A stretch of DNA of 64,000 nt from Mariniphaga sp041686935 (GCA_041686935.1 JAWLCW010000001.1:372001-436000); one strand, 5' to 3'. Numbered from the stretch's first letter, positions 54,037 through 63,625 are shown. Made by a program: numbers and translations. The notes: generated from the letters alone by a model not told the origin.

Positions 54037-55032
54037 ATGAAATTAAAAGAACTCTCTTTATTTTTTCTGCTTTTCCCGTACTTTTTATTTGCTCAGGAGA
54101 ATGAATTTGTACCTTCAGGCAAACCCTTTGCAACCATATATGCCAATTTCCACAGGGGGTTTACAGGAAGTGCTGTTGACAAGGCAGCCTTTGAACTGGT
54201 TCGGGGATATTTGGGCTATGAATATCAGTTCAGCCCTGAGTTTGATGCAAAAATTAATCTTGATGTGGGAAGCCCCGATGATTTGTCGCCCATTTCAAGA
54301 ATCAGAAGATACGCCTATTTTAAAAATGCTTTTTTGCGCTATAGCCGGGATCAGCTTCAGATTGAATTCGGGCTAATCAGTTTGAAACAGTTTAAACTTC
54401 AGGAAGATATTTGGGAACGCAGGTATTTGATGAAAACCATTGCTGATGAACACCGGCTGGGGTCTTCTGCCGATTTGGGTGTGAATTTTCATTATAAATT
54501 CCATCAGCTCATCGATGCCGATTTTACCATAATGAACGGCGAAGGTTACAGCAGCCTGCAAATGGACGATGTTTTTAAATACAGCCTGGGCTCCACATTC
54601 AGGCTTCCACGCAATTTTACCTCGCGGGTAGTTTACGATATTTCACCCAAGGAAATTTCGGAAACCACCTGGCTGGTTTTTACCTCATACGATTTTTGTG
54701 AAAAGTGGAATCTGGCAGCCGAGTTTGTTTACCGGCAGAACAACGCATGGAAAGCCGGCAATGATATTTACGCCTGGTCGTTTTACGGGAAATACAACCT
54801 GAATGAAAAATACCAGCTTTTTGCCCGTTACGATAAAATTGAATCGAACATTCTGGAAGGCGAAACATTGCCCTGGCGACTTGCAAACGACGGCACTGCT
54901 TTGGTGGCTGGCATTCAGTTCAGGCCCCTCTCCAAAATTACCATGGCTTTAAATTACCACGACTGGTATCCGTGGGCAGCCAATATGGCGGGCGGTGGAT
55001 TTATTTTTCTCGACCTGGAAGTAAAAATGTAG
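54037..55032 (+). CDS. OprO/OprP-like porin
   Basis: About 331 residues. Signal peptide MKLKELSLFFLLFPYFLFAQ, then barrel strands such as FATIYANFHRGFTGSAVDKA, FELVRGYLGYEYQFSPEFDA, IEFGLISLKQFKLQEDIW, AAEFVYRQNNAWKAGNDIYA and a terminal GGGFIFLDLEVKM. It resembles the phosphate-selective porin O/P group of Bacteroidota. It would let anions such as phosphate or polyphosphate through the outer membrane; selectivity is inferred. Divergent from the PhoB-like regulator and followed by the beta-helix lipoprotein gene 11 bp away. ATG 54037 gives the signal peptide; the earlier ATG at 53992 is unlikely. Confidence 0.82.
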   Translation: MKLKELSLFFLLFPYFLFAQENEFVPSGKPFATIYANFHRGFTGSAVDKAAFELVRGYLGYEYQFSPEFDAKINLDVGSPDDLSPISRIRRYAYFKNAFLRYSRDQLQIEFGLISLKQFKLQEDIWERRYLMKTIADEHRLGSSADLGVNFHYKFHQLIDADFTIMNGEGYSSLQMDDVFKYSLGSTFRLPRNFTSRVVYDISPKEISETTWLVFTSYDFCEKWNLAAEFVYRQNNAWKAGNDIYAWSFYGKYNLNEKYQLFARYDKIESNILEGETLPWRLANDGTALVAGIQFRPLSKITMALNYHDWYPWAANMAGGGFIFLDLEVKM

Positions 55033-55043
55033 AAAGCAGAAAA

Positions 55044-56354
55044 ATGACAAACAAAATAGTTGCCTGGATTATTTTAATCTTTCTTTTTGCGGGTTGCCGC
55101 AAGAGTGATTATTATGTGGATGACGGCAATAATTATTTTCGCGACTACGGTGAAGGCACGGGAACGGTAACCTGGACCAAAAACAACGAATACATACTGG
55201 AAGGATTGGTTTTTGTGAATGACGATCAGGTGCTTACCATTGAACCCGGCACAGTGGTGCGGTTTCGCAGCGGGCAGGCCGAAAATGCCAGCGCACTGAT
55301 TGTGGCCCGCGGCGGAAAAATTATTGCCAACGGCACTAAAGAAGAGCCCATTATTTTTACTTCGGAAAATGATGATTTGCAAGGCTCGGTACCAAAAGAT
55401 GCCCGCGGCCTTTGGGGTGGCCTTATAATACTCGGAAACGCCCCCATTAATGTGAGGGGAGGAGAGACCAAAGTAGAAGGGATTCCTTATTTTGAAGAGC
55501 GTGCTGTTTTTGGCGGTGGCGACGAGGATGATGATTCGGGAATTTTGCGCTATGTGTCCATCCGTCATGGAGGAACCAACATTGGAGAAGGAAATGAGAT
55601 AAACGGACTTACCCTGGGCGGGGTTGGAAATAAAACGGTAATTGAATTTGTGGAAGTGATTTCCAATGCCGACGATGGCGTGGAAATATTTGGCGGAACT
55701 GTTAATCTGAGAAATATTGTGGTTTCAGGTTGCAGCGACGATGCTTTCGATTACGACCTCGGCTGGAGCGGAAACGGCCAGTTCTGGCTCGGTATTGAAA
55801 CCGATTTTGTGGGTGATAATTTGATTGAAGCCGGCGGAGGGGAAAACCCGGTTATCGGGTTTCCACACTCGTTGCCCAACATTTACAATGCAACGCTTAT
55901 TGGAAACGGCCTTACCGGAAACGGTTCGCTGGCCGTTTTCGAGCGGTTTGCCGGCGGTGTTATTGCCAATTCTATTTTAATGAACGATCCCAACGGCATA
56001 GTGCTGGAAGTAACCGACGGACGGAACGATAGCTTCAGCCAGTGGAAAAACGGAAAGCTGGATATTCGCAACAACCTGTTTTACAATGTGGTTGCGGGAG
56101 AAAACAGGCCACCGTTTAAGTTGAAAGGAGTCTATTCTTCTGAAATGGAAAGCCAATGGTCAGCGTGGTTTTCTAGGGCTCAAAATGAAACCGGTGACCC
56201 GGGAATCGACCTGGAATCCGGGAACTTTGTACCAAATCCCAAAATAACCGGCAATTTAAGCGACTACCCCAATTCCTGGTTCCGGCGTGTGAATTTTAAA
56301 GGCGCCTTTGGCGAAGACAACTGGATTGATGGGTGGACGCTGTTGAGTGAGTAG
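55044..56354 (+). CDS. Beta-helix lipoprotein, paralogue of the T9SS-exported protein
   Basis: About 436 residues. Lipoprotein signal MTNKIVAWIILIFLFAGC with the lipid Cys at residue 18. A parallel beta-helix follows: TIEPGTVVRFRSGQAENASA, LWGGLIILGNAPINVRGGET, GLTLGGVGNKTVIEFVEVIS and NADDGVEIFGGTVNLRNIVV. The same motif set builds the two 433-residue units of the 45.2-48.1 kb protein, so they are paralogues. This copy is a lipoprotein without a sorting domain. It starts 11 bp after the porin stop and is co-transcribed with it. The family is seen in Bacteroidota near phosphate- or metal-linked TonB loci; its ligand is unknown. Confidence 0.85.
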   Translation: MTNKIVAWIILIFLFAGCRKSDYYVDDGNNYFRDYGEGTGTVTWTKNNEYILEGLVFVNDDQVLTIEPGTVVRFRSGQAENASALIVARGGKIIANGTKEEPIIFTSENDDLQGSVPKDARGLWGGLIILGNAPINVRGGETKVEGIPYFEERAVFGGGDEDDDSGILRYVSIRHGGTNIGEGNEINGLTLGGVGNKTVIEFVEVISNADDGVEIFGGTVNLRNIVVSGCSDDAFDYDLGWSGNGQFWLGIETDFVGDNLIEAGGGENPVIGFPHSLPNIYNATLIGNGLTGNGSLAVFERFAGGVIANSILMNDPNGIVLEVTDGRNDSFSQWKNGKLDIRNNLFYNVVAGENRPPFKLKGVYSSEMESQWSAWFSRAQNETGDPGIDLESGNFVPNPKITGNLSDYPNSWFRRVNFKGAFGEDNWIDGWTLLSE

Positions 56355-57192
56355 TCATTTCAGATTTGCAAAAGAAGATTTCCTGATAAACATGCTGTAC
56401 AACTGGATGTCTGCAGGAATTTCAAGTTCATCAGGTTGAAGTTCTTCTGCAATTTCATTAAAATAGCAGAGACTCCATCTTCCCTCGCTGTATTCGGCTG
56501 CTGAAAAGTGTTCCACCCAGTCGCCACAATTCAGGTACCGAACCGTTTTACCATTCACTGTTGTTTCTTTTTCCTTTGGAACATGCGTGTGGCCACAAAC
56601 CACAGTTTGGTAACCCTGTGCCACAGCAGCGTCCACAATCTTCGATTCGGCGGCCGAAAGGTTCATTTTATCACGCAGCAATCGGTATTTAATCTTTTTA
56701 TACAAAATAATTTCATTCTTTCCGAAAAAAAAGAAGTGTGTAGTTTATAGTCGTGTTTACAGCAGAAAGAAATCCTTTTAACACAGCCCCAAGTTTTGCC
56801 AGCCTTTTTTTATTATGAACGGTGCTATCGAAAATATCGCCGTGAAGAATCCAGGTTTTTCTTCCCTTCAAATCCAATTCAAGTTGGTTTACAATTTTCA
56901 GGTTACCTAGTGTGGAAGGGGCAAATTTTCGCAGAAACTCATCGTGATTTCCCGTGATGTAATAAACCTTCACTCCTTTTTCCATCATTTTTATGATTTC
57001 CCGAACCACCTTTAAATGATTTTTAGGAAAATAATTCCGGCTGAAACGCCACGAATCAATGATGTCGCCATTCAAAACAAGGATTTCAGGCAATATGGAT
57101 TTCAGGTATTTCAGTACTTTTTTGGGTTTGCAGGCATAGGTGGCCAGGTGCAGATCGGAAATAACAGCAACTTCCAATTCTCGTACTTCCAT
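56355..57192 (-). pseudogene. LpxH-like UDP-2,3-diacylglucosamine diphosphatase family gene with a frameshift
   Basis: The first frame (57192 to 56713, 159 residues) starts MEVRELEVAVISDLHLATYA and carries the metallophosphoesterase motifs SDLHL, NGDIIDSW, TGNHDEFL and LHGDIFDSTVHNKK. It then stops after NYTLLFFRKE. The second frame (56705 to 56355) continues with YKKIKYRLLRDKMNLS, GHTHVPKEKETTVNGK, NCGDWVEH. A run of eight A at 56725-56732 (T on the coding strand) lies at the junction; removing one T restores one continuous protein of about 278 residues (LLFFGKNEIILYKK). The insertion may be a real mutation, a phase-variable tract or a sequencing error. The family acts in lipid A or related phosphodiester chemistry. 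Confidence 0.8.
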
Positions 57193-57774
57193 AATTATAA
57201 AAATTCGGTTGTACAAAGAACAGAAAATGAAATGAATGAACTGTTGCAAAAAAATTACGGTTTGAATAAATCAAAACCATGTCAGCGTGAGAATTCGATT
57301 ACATACAACTTAAACAGGTTATTCCAAATCAAGGTTTTACGTGCGGTTTTGGCGAAAATAACCAGCCTGGAAGGCAAAAACTTCTATCAAACAAAAAAGT
57401 TTAACCTTCGTGGGCATTACCACAATTCGATTGGCTTTTTTTAACGTTGCTCAGTAATATATTTTCTACCTTTTTGGTTTCAATATTTAATCCCTGCAAC
57501 AAATAAGATTACAATAACTGTCTGATATTGTATTTATTACAAAGCATATATACAAAGTATAATCATTCAAAAAAAAATAATTCGATAACCAGAAACCCCT
57601 CATTTGATATAAATTATTGTAAATCAAAAGCTTATATTTTATATTATTTTTCAGAATGTATGATTTTGGAATGGTTGTATATATAAAGTTTATAAAGTTT
57701 TTAATACTAAATGACCTAAATTTATTGAAATGTCCTTTGGCAGAATGATAAAATCAATTCAAAACATATATCAG
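57193..57774. other. AT-rich intergenic region before the beta-glucan locus
   Basis: A 582-bp stretch between the divergent LpxH-like relic and the glycosidase gene. No convincing gene is seen. The 57300-57440 part has mixed composition and may be decayed coding sequence, but no family was recognised. The 57450-57770 part is very AT-rich with several TAT runs and probably holds the promoter of the glycan genes. No perfect TANNTTTG box was found close to the start. Confidence 0.5.
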
Positions 57775-60700
57775 ATGAAACAATTTCTTTTACTTCAAAT
57801 TTTTCTGTGCTTTTCTGTCTCCCTTTTTGCTCAGGCCGAAAGGGTGGCGGTAGTAGAAAAGGAAGACGGATGGAGGCTTCAGGTAGATGGAGTTCCATTT
57901 ATGGTGAATGGCATGAACTGGGATTATTTCCCCATTGGCACCAATTTCTCCTACAGTTTATGGAATCAACCCGACGATTTTATTAAAAAGGCACTCGACG
58001 ATGAAATGTCGCTGCTGAAAAACATGAATGTAAACGCCATTCGTGTTTACACGGGTATCCAGCCCAAATGGATAACCTATATCTATGAAACGTATGGTAT
58101 TTACACCATGCTCAACCACTCTTTCGGGCGCTACGGACTAACGCTCGATGGAGCATGGGTAGCCAATACGGAATATTCCGACCCCCGCACAAAAGAGCTT
58201 CTTCTGAGGGAAGTAACAGAACTGGCGGAGGAATATAAAAATACGCCAGGGCTTTTGTTGTACCTGCTGGGTAACGAAAACAACTACGGTCTTTTCTGGG
58301 GTGGGGCCGAAACTGAAGATATTCCGGTTGAAGACCGGGAATCTACTCAACGGGCCAGGTACATGTACAGGCTTTTTAATGAAGCAGCTATTGAGATGAA
58401 GACCATTGACCCGGGCCACCCGGTATCCATCTGTAACGGTGACTTACTGTTTCTGGATATTATTGCCGAGGAATGTAAGGACGTGGATATTTTTGGTATA
58501 AATGTTTACCGGGGTATGTCGTTTACCGATATGTTCGACAGGGTAAAAAACGAATACGGAAAACCCGTTTTGCTTACCGAATTCGGCTCTGATGCCTTCA
58601 ACGCCATTACCATGGAGGAGGCCCAGCAGGAACAGGCCATGTATGATGTAGCCAACTGGAAAGAAATCTACGAAAATGCCGCAGGCATCGGGAAAGCCGG
58701 CAATTCGCTGGGCGGTTTTACTTTCCAGTTTAGTGATGGCTGGTGGAAATTCGGACAAACCAGAAACCTGGATGTGCACGACACCAATGCATCGTGGGAA
58801 AACGGCGGATACGCTTTTGACCACATTCCGGGCGAAAACAACATGAACGAAGAGTGGTTTGGTATCTGCGCTAAAGGACCCACAAATTCCAAAGGGTTTT
58901 ATCAGTTATTTCCAAGGGCAGCCTACTATGCGCTCAAGGAAGCACACGACCTGAATCCCTATACCGGTGGAACCACTTTGCAAACCATCCAGCAGCACTT
59001 CAGCAACATTCTTGTAGTGGAATCGGTTTTAAAAGCCAGAGGCGATAAAGCCGCACTGGAAGGCGAAAAACTGAAAAAAATCAGCCTGAGCAGGTTCAGC
59101 GCACAATTTACAACATTTAACACAGGCGGTAGTTTAATCTCTACACCAGAGGAAGCAGCCCCGGGCAGCACAACTTACCCGAATAAACTGGGATTTGACC
59201 AGATGCAGTCGTTTTATTTTGGTGTTGAGGCTAATCCTGCCGCAAATTTCAGGGCCAATGCAGAGGTAAACGTTTTGGGAAATGTGGCACAAAATCCCAT
59301 CGACCAGATTTTTTACGAAAACAGGGGCCGGCCGGTTGAAGTGACCAGCGACGACGGCAATCTGAATATTGAATCGGTAAACAGGGTTCAGGTTTACAGG
59401 GCAAGCTATGAATGGAACCACAGAATGTTTAACCTGAATGGTTTTTACCGCACCGGACATTACCACTGGGGATACGAAGGCGATTTTTTTGGTCTTTATC
59501 CCGAAGCCAATTACGGGCCCAACATTGACATTTATAACGGTGTGGCGCCCTCAGGTTTTGAAATGGAAGGAAAGAGGTTTTTAAGTGACTTTAAACTGGC
59601 ATTTGGCCCGCAGCTTTGGTGGGGAGCCAACCCGGCGCTGCTGCTGAAATACAGCAATACCCTGGCAAAGTTCAACTTCACCGGAATTTTTCATGAAGAC
59701 CTTGCCCAGCTCGGATTGACAGAGAGTTCGTTCGCCATTCCGCAGCCCAAAACCCGGCGGCTCACTTTGCATCTGAACAGGGAGTTTGGAAAACTTGGTG
59801 TTGATTTGGGCGGAATATGGGCCGGACAACCTCTCAATGGCAGAGAATTCCAGGTCGTTCGGGGTGAAGAAGGAAATTACACCGTTTATCAGGATGAAAT
59901 AAAATCGCAGGACAATTTCGGCGGGAAAATAAAACTGACTTACGCAGGTGGCCGGTTCAACTGGTATGCACAATCGGCAGCCATGGGTCTTGTGGCAAAT
60001 GGCGGCGCCGAGCAAACGCTCACATTCACCGGATGGAAATTGAATGACAGCGGCAGTGGAAACCAATATAATTTTCTGTCAGGGTTTACTTATTTGATTG
60101 GCGATTTGCAGATAGCTCCGAACTTTTTGTGGCAAAAACCCATTGAAGGCCCTATTCCCGCTGGCGTTCCTGCCCCCGGAAGGCCGCGCAATATTCTCGA
60201 CGACCCGTTTGTGGTTCGTGGAAACAGGGAACAGGTTGCCGCAGAAATTCTATTCACTTTCGACCCCACACCCGGCACCTGGATGTATGACTGGGACAGT
60301 GACCGGTCGGAAGATGCCGAATTTGCTTTTAACCTGGGTTTTGTTTACCGGCACCTGCCAACCACTCAGGATGCAGCCGTAGGGATTTTACCCGACGGCC
60401 GTACCATTTTCGCATTCCCGGGCGCGGCACCGGCCCAGGATTTATGGGAGGTTCACTCCAGAATCATTTCGAAAGTAAACCACGATTTTGGGTTTATTGC
60501 CAGTTTATATGCCGGCGATGCACAAGCCAACGGCAGCGACGACCGGCTTATCCGCCGCTATGGAATGGATTTACGCATGATTTACAAGGAGTTGAAACTC
60601 ATCTCTTTTGCACGGATAAACGACTGGGGTCCGTATGACTACCACCGGGATTATAACCTGACATTCCCGCTTCAGCTTATGGCCGACCTATCAACCTCAT

Positions 60701-60909
60701 TACGCAAACCCGACTGGTTTGACCTGCCGGATACCAACATTGGAATCAGGGCAACATACCGCACTCTCGATAAATATTCTCCGCGCTACTCGCCAATTCA
60801 GAAGCTCGGTGAAGGTGGTGAATTGGTTCCCGACCCCGATGCTATCGGATTCGACAACGGCAACGAATGGGAAATAAGAACTTATGTGCGCATAAATATT
60901 GGTAAATAA
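57775..60909 (+). CDS. Glycoside hydrolase (clan GH-A) fused to an outer-membrane beta-barrel
   Basis: About 1,044 residues. Signal peptide MKQFLLLQIFLCFSVSLFAQ. Residues about 25-420 are a GH2/GH5-like TIM barrel: VPFMVNGMNWDYFPIGTNF, NAIRVYTGIQPKW, acid/base Glu168 in YLLGNENNYG and nucleophile candidate Glu269 in PVLLTEFGSDAF, 101 residues apart. Residues about 440-1044 are alternating amphipathic strands (ALLLKYSNTLAKFNFTGIFH, RRLTLHLNREFGKLGVDLGG, LKLISFARINDWGPY) with a terminal strand EWEIRTYVRINIGK, as in outer-membrane porins. The N-terminal enzyme would face the periplasm beneath its own pore. It heads the beta-glucan locus. ATG 57775 gives the signal peptide. Such a fusion is unusual. 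Confidence 0.8.
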   Translation: MKQFLLLQIFLCFSVSLFAQAERVAVVEKEDGWRLQVDGVPFMVNGMNWDYFPIGTNFSYSLWNQPDDFIKKALDDEMSLLKNMNVNAIRVYTGIQPKWITYIYETYGIYTMLNHSFGRYGLTLDGAWVANTEYSDPRTKELLLREVTELAEEYKNTPGLLLYLLGNENNYGLFWGGAETEDIPVEDRESTQRARYMYRLFNEAAIEMKTIDPGHPVSICNGDLLFLDIIAEECKDVDIFGINVYRGMSFTDMFDRVKNEYGKPVLLTEFGSDAFNAITMEEAQQEQAMYDVANWKEIYENAAGIGKAGNSLGGFTFQFSDGWWKFGQTRNLDVHDTNASWENGGYAFDHIPGENNMNEEWFGICAKGPTNSKGFYQLFPRAAYYALKEAHDLNPYTGGTTLQTIQQHFSNILVVESVLKARGDKAALEGEKLKKISLSRFSAQFTTFNTGGSLISTPEEAAPGSTTYPNKLGFDQMQSFYFGVEANPAANFRANAEVNVLGNVAQNPIDQIFYENRGRPVEVTSDDGNLNIESVNRVQVYRASYEWNHRMFNLNGFYRTGHYHWGYEGDFFGLYPEANYGPNIDIYNGVAPSGFEMEGKRFLSDFKLAFGPQLWWGANPALLLKYSNTLAKFNFTGIFHEDLAQLGLTESSFAIPQPKTRRLTLHLNREFGKLGVDLGGIWAGQPLNGREFQVVRGEEGNYTVYQDEIKSQDNFGGKIKLTYAGGRFNWYAQSAAMGLVANGGAEQTLTFTGWKLNDSGSGNQYNFLSGFTYLIGDLQIAPNFLWQKPIEGPIPAGVPAPGRPRNILDDPFVVRGNREQVAAEILFTFDPTPGTWMYDWDSDRSEDAEFAFNLGFVYRHLPTTQDAAVGILPDGRTIFAFPGAAPAQDLWEVHSRIISKVNHDFGFIASLYAGDAQANGSDDRLIRRYGMDLRMIYKELKLISFARINDWGPYDYHRDYNLTFPLQLMADLSTSLRKPDWFDLPDTNIGIRATYRTLDKYSPRYSPIQKLGEGGELVPDPDAIGFDNGNEWEIRTYVRINIGK

Positions 60910-60922
60910 AAAACGCAATAAA

Positions 60923-62779
60923 ATGAATACAAATATTCTTGTCAAACTAAAAAAATATATCCCTGCCGGCATCGTGATGATGCTGTTGATGGGGTGCGAG
61001 CGCGAACTCGACGAATTGAAACCTGTCACATTTCCCGATAATCCGGAAGTGTTTATTGATGGTTTCAGTGCAGGATTGAATTATGCCGCTTTTGGTGGCT
61101 CGCTGCCTACCGCTTTCGATGTGGACACCAGGGAAACCTGGAACAATTCAAAAGCTTCCATGCGGTTTGATGTGCCCAACGCAGGAGACCCGGAGGGAGC
61201 TTATGCCGGTGGTGTTTTTTTCACCGATGCGGGCAGAGACCTTTCGGATTATAATGCTTTAACTTTTTGGGCAAAAGCATCCCAATCTGCCGTTCTCGAC
61301 CTGGTTGGGTTCGGAAACGACCTTGGTCCCTCGAAATACCAGGTAACTATTTCGGGATTGAGTGTGAGTACAAGCTGGAAAAAATACATCATCCCCATTC
61401 CCGACCCATCAAGATTAGCTGCCGAACGCGGGATGTTTTTCTACTCTGTTGGGCCCGTTGATGGCAAAGGTTATTCATTCTGGATTGATGAATTGAAGTT
61501 TGAAAAGCTGGGAACCATTGCCCATCCGCAGTTTGGAATCCTGAGCGGCCAAAACCAGGTGGAAACAGCATTTATAGGCGTTTCCAAAACAATCAGCGGA
61601 TTGACTTCAATTTTCAACATGCCAACGGGCATCAACCAGGAAATAAATATTGCACCTGCCTATTTTGAGTTTGAATCATCCAACCCGGCTGTTGCTTCTG
61701 TTGATGCAACAGGCCACGTGATGGTTACGGGAGGTCCGGGCGATGCCACAATTACCGCATCAGTTGGAGGTGAAACAGTTGGCGGTTCTCTGACTGTTCA
61801 GTCGCAGGGTGAATATCAACATGCTCCAGACCCCACACAACCGGCAGAGAATGTCATTTCCATTTTCAGTAATGCCTATCCCAATGTCCCCGTAAATTAT
61901 TACAACGGATACTGGCAGCCTTATCAAACTACGGGCTCTGCAGATTTTGAAGTAACCGGAGACCATGTGCTGCATTACACCGATTTCAATTTTGTAGGCA
62001 TCGAATTCAGCTCCCCAACCATCAATGCTTCTGCAATGACGCATTTACATATAGATATTTTTATTCCGAATGTTTTGACAACCAACGCACTTTTAAGTAT
62101 TGAAGTAGTGGACTTTGGTGCTGAGGTTAGCGGAACGGTCACGAAGACCATTACACCGGCGCAGTCGCAGCAATGGGTGAGTCTGGATATTCCCTTTTCA
62201 GAATTAAGTGGTTTGAGCTCAAGAACAAATCTTGCCCAAATCATTTTTGTGGATGTAAACAACAACATTGCAAATTTTTACGCCGACAACATTTATTTTT
62301 ACAATGAAGCAACTACGCCTTCAGTTCCGGCAACAGCCGCACCTGCACCCACACACAGCGCTGCCAATGTAATCAGTGTTTTCAGCGATGCCTACACCCA
62401 AATTGCCGGAACAAATGTTAATCCGGGCTGGGGACAGGCTACCGTTACTGAGATAGTGCAGGTTCAGGGAAATAACACCCTGAAAATGGCCGGTCTAAAT
62501 TATCAGGGAATTGAATTGGGCAGCAGCCAGGATGTTTCAGAAATGCAATTTTTGCACCTCGATTTCTGGACATCCAACTCAACTGCGCTCAGTGTTTATC
62601 TGATAAGTCCGGGACCTGTTGAAACCGGATATACTTTAACGGTTCCAACTTCAGGCTGGACCAGCATCGACATTCCGTTGTCCTCATTTTCTCCGGTAGA
62701 TTTAACCGATGTCATTCAACTCAAATTCGACGGGAATGGCGACATCTACCTGGACAACATTTACTTCAGAAAAAATTAA
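60923..62779 (+). CDS. Multi-module glycan-binding lipoprotein
   Basis: About 618 residues. Lipoprotein signal YIPAGIVMMLLMGC, then four parts. First, a carbohydrate-binding-like sandwich (about 35-195; VFIDGFSAGLNYAAFGGSLP, ALTFWAKASQSAVLDLVGFG, FWIDELKFEKLG). Second, a Big_2 Ig-like domain (about 200-290; FESSNPAVASVDATGHVMVT). The third and fourth are related modules at about 295-455 and 460-618: ENVISIFSNAYPNV and ANVISVFSDAYTQI, LDIPFSEL and IDIPLSSF, NIYFYNEA and NIYFRKN. The modules resemble CBM units of marine beta-glucan lipoproteins. It probably binds laminarin-type glucan at the surface. It is 13 bp after the glycosidase gene and precedes GH16 by 12 bp. Confidence 0.8.
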   Translation: MNTNILVKLKKYIPAGIVMMLLMGCERELDELKPVTFPDNPEVFIDGFSAGLNYAAFGGSLPTAFDVDTRETWNNSKASMRFDVPNAGDPEGAYAGGVFFTDAGRDLSDYNALTFWAKASQSAVLDLVGFGNDLGPSKYQVTISGLSVSTSWKKYIIPIPDPSRLAAERGMFFYSVGPVDGKGYSFWIDELKFEKLGTIAHPQFGILSGQNQVETAFIGVSKTISGLTSIFNMPTGINQEINIAPAYFEFESSNPAVASVDATGHVMVTGGPGDATITASVGGETVGGSLTVQSQGEYQHAPDPTQPAENVISIFSNAYPNVPVNYYNGYWQPYQTTGSADFEVTGDHVLHYTDFNFVGIEFSSPTINASAMTHLHIDIFIPNVLTTNALLSIEVVDFGAEVSGTVTKTITPAQSQQWVSLDIPFSELSGLSSRTNLAQIIFVDVNNNIANFYADNIYFYNEATTPSVPATAAPAPTHSAANVISVFSDAYTQIAGTNVNPGWGQATVTEIVQVQGNNTLKMAGLNYQGIELGSSQDVSEMQFLHLDFWTSNSTALSVYLISPGPVETGYTLTVPTSGWTSIDIPLSSFSPVDLTDVIQLKFDGNGDIYLDNIYFRKN

Positions 62780-62791
62780 AATATAATACAA

Positions 62792-63625
62792 ATGAATACA
62801 ACAGTAATATTCAAAAGAATCCGCATCCCATTCATTCTGGCGGCATTGATGGCCTTTTTTTCGGGGTGCGAACGGGACGACTTCCAAAAGCTGGAGGAAC
62901 GAAACTGGCAGTTAACCTGGAGCGATAATTTTGACGGTCCTGCCGGACAGTTGCCCGATGCCACAAAATGGACGTTCGACATTGGCACCGGCGACGGCGG
63001 CTGGGGTAATGCCGAATTGCAAAGTTACACCAACAGCCCCGAAAATGTTTCGCTCGATGGCGACGGGAACCTGGTGATTACCGCCATTCAGAGCGGTAAC
63101 CGCTTTACTTCGGCGCGCATCAAAACGCAGGGTTTGTTTACACAAAAGTACGGCCGTTTCGAAGCTCGCATGAAAACTCCTTACGGTCCCGGTTTGTGGC
63201 CCGCATTCTGGATGCTGGGCGAAAACATCGAAACCGTTGGCTGGCCGCAGTGTGGCGAAATCGACATCATGGAACTAAGGGGACAGGAGCCGCACATCAT
63301 TCATGGCACCATTCACGGCCCGGGATATTCAGGCGGAAATCCCATTACTAAAAAGTATGGTCTGGCCAACAGCCGTTACGATACCGAATTTCACATTTTC
63401 GCCGTGGAATGGTTCGAAGACCGGATTGATTTTTTTGTAGATGATTACCTGTATCAGCGCATCGAACGCCAAGATGTTCCTGGCGAATGGGTGTACAACC
63501 AGCCATTTTTCATTTTGCTGAATGTGGCGGTTGGCGGCAATTACGTGGGATTTCCCACAGCCGACACCCCTTTCCCGCAAAAAATGATTATTGACTATGT
63601 AAAAGTCTATCAGGAAACGAATTAA
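62792..63625 (+). CDS. GH16 family endo-beta-1,3-glucanase (laminarinase-like) lipoprotein
   Basis: A 277-residue lipoprotein. The signal ends FILAALMAFFSGC. The GH16 catalytic motif is GEIDIMELRGQEPHIIHGTI with nucleophile Glu156, Asp158 and acid/base Glu161. It is preceded by TSARIKTQGLFTQKYGRFEA, ARMKTPYGPGLWPAFWMLG and followed by DTEFHIFAVEW and GNYVGFP. The methionine after DI (beta-bulge type E-I-D-I-M-E) places it with the laminarinase-like group GH16_3. It cleaves internal beta-1,3 or mixed beta-1,3/1,4 glucan bonds. Together with the binding lipoprotein and glycosidase it forms a degradation set. The start at 62792 gives a normal lipoprotein signal. Confidence 0.94.
   Translation: MNTTVIFKRIRIPFILAALMAFFSGCERDDFQKLEERNWQLTWSDNFDGPAGQLPDATKWTFDIGTGDGGWGNAELQSYTNSPENVSLDGDGNLVITAIQSGNRFTSARIKTQGLFTQKYGRFEARMKTPYGPGLWPAFWMLGENIETVGWPQCGEIDIMELRGQEPHIIHGTIHGPGYSGGNPITKKYGLANSRYDTEFHIFAVEWFEDRIDFFVDDYLYQRIERQDVPGEWVYNQPFFILLNVAVGGNYVGFPTADTPFPQKMIIDYVKVYQETN

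Noticed and set aside
56713..57192. Programmed ribosomal frameshifting as the default explanation of the phosphoesterase split
   Set aside because: An eight-base homopolymer is slippery, but no stimulatory hairpin or family precedent is evident; mutation or sequencing error is simpler.
57016..57444. Plus-strand 142-codon frame across the LpxH-like gene and the gap after it
   Set aside because: Half is antisense to the conserved phosphoesterase and the rest has no recognisable domain.
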